In this document: positions 29,086 through 32,648 of the stretch, in pieces | Layout of the letters: the number at the start of each line of letters is the position of its first letter | Position numbering within the stretch: position 1 is the stretch's first letter | Program-made: the position numbers and the translations under genes | Notes under the pieces: model-generated | What the model was told of the DNA's origin: nothing | What the model saw: the letters and a program-made list of their open reading frames with translations, nothing else | Databases searched by the model: none | Source of the DNA: an uncultured Clostridia bacterium | GTDB taxonomy: Bacteria; Bacillota; Clostridia; Oscillospirales; Acutalibacteraceae | DNA: 32,648 nt | NCBI GenBank assembly: GCA_946627725.1 | Contig: CAMOVW010000008.1 | Location: forward strand, 1-32,648 | Direction: 5' to 3'

Positions 29086-31425
29086 ATGCGCATGAAAAAA
29101 ATGATTTCTCTTCTGCTGTGCGCGCTGATGCTCACCGGCATGGGAGTCTCCGTCTTTGCGGAAATGATCCCTCAAGTGATTGCAGAAGGTGATTGCAGCT
29201 ATACCACATCCGACTCTGTTTCATGGAAGGTTACCGATGACGGCATCCTGACAATTTACGGAACCGGAAAGATGAAAAACTACAGTTATGAACAGAACAG
29301 AATCCCTCCGTATGACGAGTATAAGGACACGTTCCATACTCTGGTAATCGAATCCGGCGTCACTTCTATCGGGGCAGACGCCTTCAGACAGTTCGATCAT
29401 CTGATCGGATCTCTGCATATTCCGGATTCTGTTACCTCGATCGGCGCCTCCGCTTTTTACAGATGCACCGGGTTTACCGGCGATCTCGCGATCCCTGAGA
29501 GGGTTACCTCAATTGGTATTGGGGCCTTTTCAGGCTGTACCGGTTTTAACGGAACGTTGAATCTCGGGAAATCGCTCCGTACCATTTCGCATCAGTGTTT
29601 CCTGAACTGCAAGAATCTGAAGGGGCAAATCATAATCCCCGATACCGTTACCAAAATCGATTCAGAATGCTTTGCCAACGACAGCGGATTCACCGGTGAT
29701 CTGATTCTCCCGGAAAATGTAACGCAGGTTGGTACTTCTGCTTTTTCATGGTGTACCGGTCTTAACGGCAATTTATTTCTGAATGAAAACCTCCAGAGAA
29801 TCGATATGTATGCGTTTCGGCATTGTTCCGGACTGAAGGGTGATATTGTAATTCCTGATTCAGTTACATTTCTTGGGACCAGCGCATTTGCAGAGGATTC
29901 CTCATTCGATGGGGGAATCTCAATCGGCAGCGGCGTCAAAACGATCAATGCCAGCGCGTTTTACGGATGTACGGGATTAACGGTACCGCTTTCCATTCCA
30001 GAGACGGTAACCAATGTGGGCTCGTGTGCGTTTCATGGGTGCGGCCTTAATAATAATCTGCAGGGATTCTTTACGAATCATCCGGAATACCTCCGGATCT
30101 ATACAACAGGATCAAAAGCGCCAACCTGTACAAAGGATGGCGTTAGGGTAGAAGATATCCACTGTAACAGCTGCGATATGCCTCTTAAATATATATCGGA
30201 GGCTCTTCCCGCTCGGGGACACAGCCTTGTAAAGGTAGATCTCCTTGATCCGACGCAGGACCAGCCGGGACATATCGGACACTATCGCTGTACTGTGTGT
30301 GGCGCGCTTTTCTATGACGCCGATGGAACGCAGCCCGCGACGGAGGAAGGAATTACGATACCCTGTCTGCCGCAGACGGTAAAAGCGGAAGAAATCATTC
30401 TGAACACAGATCATATCGAGCTTCTTTCCGGAGATACTTTCCAGCTTACAGCGACGGTTTTGCCCGAAGATGCAGCTGATAAAACCGTCAACTGGTACAC
30501 GGAATCCAATGGTATCGTTACGGTCGACTGGAATACCGGTCTTGTAACCGCGATGCTTCCGGGATCCACCTTTGTCACCTGTTTTTCCGCAGACGGTCCG
30601 CTGGTCACTGTTCCTGTTACTGTCCATAATCCCGGTGCGCCGACTTATGAAAACATCTCTGTACGGCCGACCTGTACCGATCCCGGTGCGGGCGATCTCG
30701 TTATTTACTGTGTGGACTGCGGAAAAGAGCTTTCCCGTGAACAGGGAGCGATTCCTGCCACGGGTGTACATACGGAAGACGGCGGTAATCAGGAAAATAT
30801 TGTTTTTCCGGATTGCACGCATGGCGGCAGCTATGATTATGTGATTCACTGTACGATATGCGGAGAGATCCTTTCAAGCGTGCATCATTCGGCCGAGCCG
30901 CTTGGTCATAACCCCGGCGCCGCACAGAAAACAGATGTTGTTGCGGAAACCTGCACCGAAAAAGGATCGTATACCGAAACCATCAGATGCGAAACCTGCG
31001 GTGAAATCATTTCCACTGAAACGCATGAAATTGCCGCGACCGGACACAAACCGGGCGATCCAGAAATCGGTAATACTGTAACGCCAACCTGCACGAAAAA
31101 GGGCTCCCATTCAGAAACCGTCCTTTGCGCTGTGTGCGGAACCGTCCTATCCGAAAAAACCGTCAACGACGGTTATGCGGAGCATAATTGGGACGAGGGA
31201 ACGGTACAGAGCGATGAACACGACCGCTATACCGTAACAGACTATACCTGCACAGACTGCGGTATCCACAAGACGGTTCGTCACGCGAACCCGAATTATC
31301 AATTCCGCTGCGAACGCTGCGATTGGTATGACGCCAATAAGGATGCCGGAGGCGTTTTCGGTATCGTTGTATGGATGGTCCATACCATTACGCATCTTGT
31401 GCAGCAGATCAATTACTGGACGTAA
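29086..31425 (+). CDS. secreted BspA-type LRR protein with Ig-like domain and CxxC repeats
   Basis: This is a 779-residue protein with a signal peptide (cleavage near residue 25, SVFA). Residues about 60-335 are BspA-type leucine-rich repeats (LRR_5), each with IPDSVTSIGASAFYRCTGF-like text. Residues about 345-420 have two Cys pairs. Residues about 428-520 are a Big_2 (bacterial Ig-like) domain (VKAEEIILNTDHIELLSGD). Residues about 525-750 hold several Cys-rich units of the form TCT-x-KG-x-C-x2-CG ending in GH. The C-terminus is a hydrophobic helix (GGVFGIVVWMVHTITHLV), probably an anchor. It sits inside the conjugation block, between VirB6-like and VirB3-like genes, so it is a candidate adhesin for mating. 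The ATG at 29092 is an alternative start. Confidence 0.88.
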   Translation: MRMKKMISLLLCALMLTGMGVSVFAEMIPQVIAEGDCSYTTSDSVSWKVTDDGILTIYGTGKMKNYSYEQNRIPPYDEYKDTFHTLVIESGVTSIGADAFRQFDHLIGSLHIPDSVTSIGASAFYRCTGFTGDLAIPERVTSIGIGAFSGCTGFNGTLNLGKSLRTISHQCFLNCKNLKGQIIIPDTVTKIDSECFANDSGFTGDLILPENVTQVGTSAFSWCTGLNGNLFLNENLQRIDMYAFRHCSGLKGDIVIPDSVTFLGTSAFAEDSSFDGGISIGSGVKTINASAFYGCTGLTVPLSIPETVTNVGSCAFHGCGLNNNLQGFFTNHPEYLRIYTTGSKAPTCTKDGVRVEDIHCNSCDMPLKYISEALPARGHSLVKVDLLDPTQDQPGHIGHYRCTVCGALFYDADGTQPATEEGITIPCLPQTVKAEEIILNTDHIELLSGDTFQLTATVLPEDAADKTVNWYTESNGIVTVDWNTGLVTAMLPGSTFVTCFSADGPLVTVPVTVHNPGAPTYENISVRPTCTDPGAGDLVIYCVDCGKELSREQGAIPATGVHTEDGGNQENIVFPDCTHGGSYDYVIHCTICGEILSSVHHSAEPLGHNPGAAQKTDVVAETCTEKGSYTETIRCETCGEIISTETHEIAATGHKPGDPEIGNTVTPTCTKKGSHSETVLCAVCGTVLSEKTVNDGYAEHNWDEGTVQSDEHDRYTVTDYTCTDCGIHKTVRHANPNYQFRCERCDWYDANKDAGGVFGIVVWMVHTITHLVQQINYWT

Positions 31426-31439
31426 GGCGGTGCCCGATT

Positions 31440-31703
31440 ATGAACCAGAGATATCTGTACCCGCAAAACATGAAGGCGTCCGCAAATATGTGGTTCTGGT
31501 CGCTGCGGGACTTTGCGATCCTCGTGATGGCGGCGTTGATCTCCGTACTGATCGCGGCGCTGACAAAGATCGTTCTGCCCCTGGCGCTGGTTCTCTGCTT
31601 CGGGGTGCTTACCATCCGCGCGGATGATACCACGATTCTCGACTATATCAAATACGCCGTGCGCTACTTTATCGCACAGCAACAGGAATATCAATGGAGG
31701 TGA
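31440..31703 (+). CDS. VirB3/PrgI-like T4SS membrane protein
   Basis: The ATG at 31440 gives 87 residues, with GGCGGTG upstream as a weak ribosome site. A cytoplasmic N-terminus (NQRYLYPQNMKASANMWFWS) is followed by a long hydrophobic hairpin (FAILVMAALISVLIAALTKI, then VLPLALVLCFGVLTI) and a polar tail ending QQQEYQWR. Size, topology and position before the VirB4 genes fit VirB3/PrgI-family components that link VirB4 to the membrane. Confidence 0.68.
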   Translation: MNQRYLYPQNMKASANMWFWSLRDFAILVMAALISVLIAALTKIVLPLALVLCFGVLTIRADDTTILDYIKYAVRYFIAQQQEYQWR

Positions 31704-31709
31704 TCTGCA

Positions 31710-32426
31710 TTGAAAAAGAAGAAAGCCGGGAGCTCTGTAAGAGAGCTTTTGGGAATTCAGGGCTTTACAAAATACGGGCTCGCTGTTGACCACGGCGAGC
31801 TGTTGTATTTCTATATCGCCCCGACCAATATTTCCGTCCTGTCACAGGCTAATATCGGTATTAAGATCCACAACCTGAAAATGGCTTTTTCGGCTGTACC
31901 CGAAATCCAGATTCTGTGTACCGATTCCTCCGAATGCTTTGACGATAACAAGCACTATCTGCAGACGCGTCTGAAAGAAGAGGGGGAACCGGGTGTTCGG
32001 AAAGTGATCCAACAGGACGTCGAGTTTCTCGATCATATCCAGACAGAGATGGCGACGGCTCGTCAGTTCGTGCTCATCTATCGTTGCCGGGATGAAAAGC
32101 CGGAACAGGTTTTCCATCTTGTCAATGAGATCAGTCACCGTATTTCCGATCAGGGATTCGACGTGCATCCAATGTCGAAAGCGGAGATCAAACGCTTCCT
32201 CGCTTTGTATTTCGACGCCAGCATGAACGGCGATCAGATGCCGGACGCAGACGGCGAACAGTATGTCCTGCCCGATTATCAGGCGGCGATGGCGGATCCT
32301 TCTTCTGTCGTCCCGCCGAAAACGTCCGAAAGCCGACCTGTTTTAGGAGACGGTCCCGAACCGGCGCATAGAGAACCTCCCGTTTCAACAAGCGGGTACT
32401 TCGGATCCTTTGGAGGTGCAAGATGA
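31710..32426 (+). CDS. VirB4 N-terminal-like T4SS protein
   Basis: This starts at the TTG at 31710, behind the near-perfect GGAGGTGAT at 31697-31705, and gives 238 residues. The segment GFTKYGLAVDHGELLYFYIA, then NISVLSQANIGIKIHNLKMA, then QQDVEFLDHIQTEMATARQF and GFDVHPMSKAEIKRFLALYF resembles the N-terminal, nucleotide-free domain of VirB4/TraC-type proteins, but no Walker motifs are present. It ends with a Pro/Ser-rich linker. The VirB4 ATPase gene starts 4 bases before its stop (ATGA), so they are coupled and may act as one complex. Confidence 0.7.
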   Translation: MKKKKAGSSVRELLGIQGFTKYGLAVDHGELLYFYIAPTNISVLSQANIGIKIHNLKMAFSAVPEIQILCTDSSECFDDNKHYLQTRLKEEGEPGVRKVIQQDVEFLDHIQTEMATARQFVLIYRCRDEKPEQVFHLVNEISHRISDQGFDVHPMSKAEIKRFLALYFDASMNGDQMPDADGEQYVLPDYQAAMADPSSVVPPKTSESRPVLGDGPEPAHREPPVSTSGYFGSFGGAR

Positions 32427-32648
32427 AACCGGAACGTAAAAAGAAACCGGATTCCCGGACTGCGGTCCCCGCAGAGGATGATCTCCGGACCAAAGACTTT
32501 TTTGACTGTATCCTTCCGGGAACGGTAAAATTTATGACTGACCATTACATCGTCGGGGACAGCTATCGCTGTGTGTGGGCGATCCGCGAATACCAGCCTG
32601 TTACGGAAGAACAGGCGATCTTTTCGCAGCTCGCCGATAAAAGCGGCG
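32423..32648 (+). CDS. VirB4-family T4SS ATPase, 3' end cut by window
   Basis: The ATG at 32423 overlaps the preceding stop and follows TTTGGAGGTG. Seventy-five codons are visible: a basic start, then DFFDCILPGTVKFMTDHYIV, GDSYRCVWAIREYQPVTEEQ and AIFSQLADKSG. I recognise this as the N-terminus of VirB4-type conjugation ATPases of clostridial elements. The Walker motifs would lie outside the window. Confidence 0.78.
   Translation, partial: MKPERKKKPDSRTAVPAEDDLRTKDFFDCILPGTVKFMTDHYIVGDSYRCVWAIREYQPVTEEQAIFSQLADKSG

Overview
The window reads as part of an integrative conjugative or other mobile element from a gut-type Clostridia (Oscillospiraceae/Ruminococcaceae-like) genome. Three things point there: accessory families typical of such elements (YubB/DUF1281-like, ArdA-like, YodL, DUF3846, DUF3849, DUF3852, DUF4320, DUF6133, DUF6809), a dockerin domain, and strong Gram-positive Shine-Dalgarno sites with several GTG and TTG starts. 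The organism is inferred from family content only. No rRNA, tRNA, CRISPR array, integrase, relaxase, coupling protein or IS element was seen. Everything is on the plus strand except one toxin-antitoxin pair.

Layout. (1) 1-5256: accessory cluster of a YubB-like protein cut by the left edge, an unknown protein, a tandem ArdA-like protein, another unknown acidic-tailed protein and a Dam-type adenine methylase, ending at a bidirectional hairpin. (2) 5290-5914, minus strand: Phd/YefM antitoxin and PIN-domain toxin with a good promoter. (3) 6038-9467: second accessory cluster with a 35-aa membrane peptide, an AbrB-like regulator, a DUF3849 protein, a YodL-DUF3846 fusion and a SpoVG-like protein. 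(4) 9522-16314: a compact Tad-type pilus locus with two nearly identical pilin-like proteins (DUF6133-like), prepilin peptidase, CpaB, TadZ-like ATPase, TadA, TadB, TadC and two pseudopilin-like proteins. (5) 16416-25789: a membrane-anchored dockerin protein with a Cys-rich tail, then a 2865-residue secreted protein built mostly of InlB/Flg_new-type repeats. (6) 25798-32648: type IV secretion (conjugation) genes: VirB2-like DUF3852, VirB6/TrbL-like, VirB3/PrgI-like, a VirB4-N-terminal-like protein and VirB4, the last cut by the right edge. Inside this block sit two SLOG-type proteins, an HTH regulator, a DUF6809 protein and a BspA-type leucine-rich-repeat protein with CxxC repeats.

How they may work together. 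The T4SS genes would move the element. ArdA-like proteins and the methylase could help it through restriction barriers, and the toxin-antitoxin pair could stabilise it. The Tad-like pilus, dockerin protein, giant repeat protein and LRR protein form a large surface-adhesion set collinear with the conjugation genes, which suggests that cell-cell or substrate attachment is part of the element's transfer programme. That link is inferred from synteny alone.
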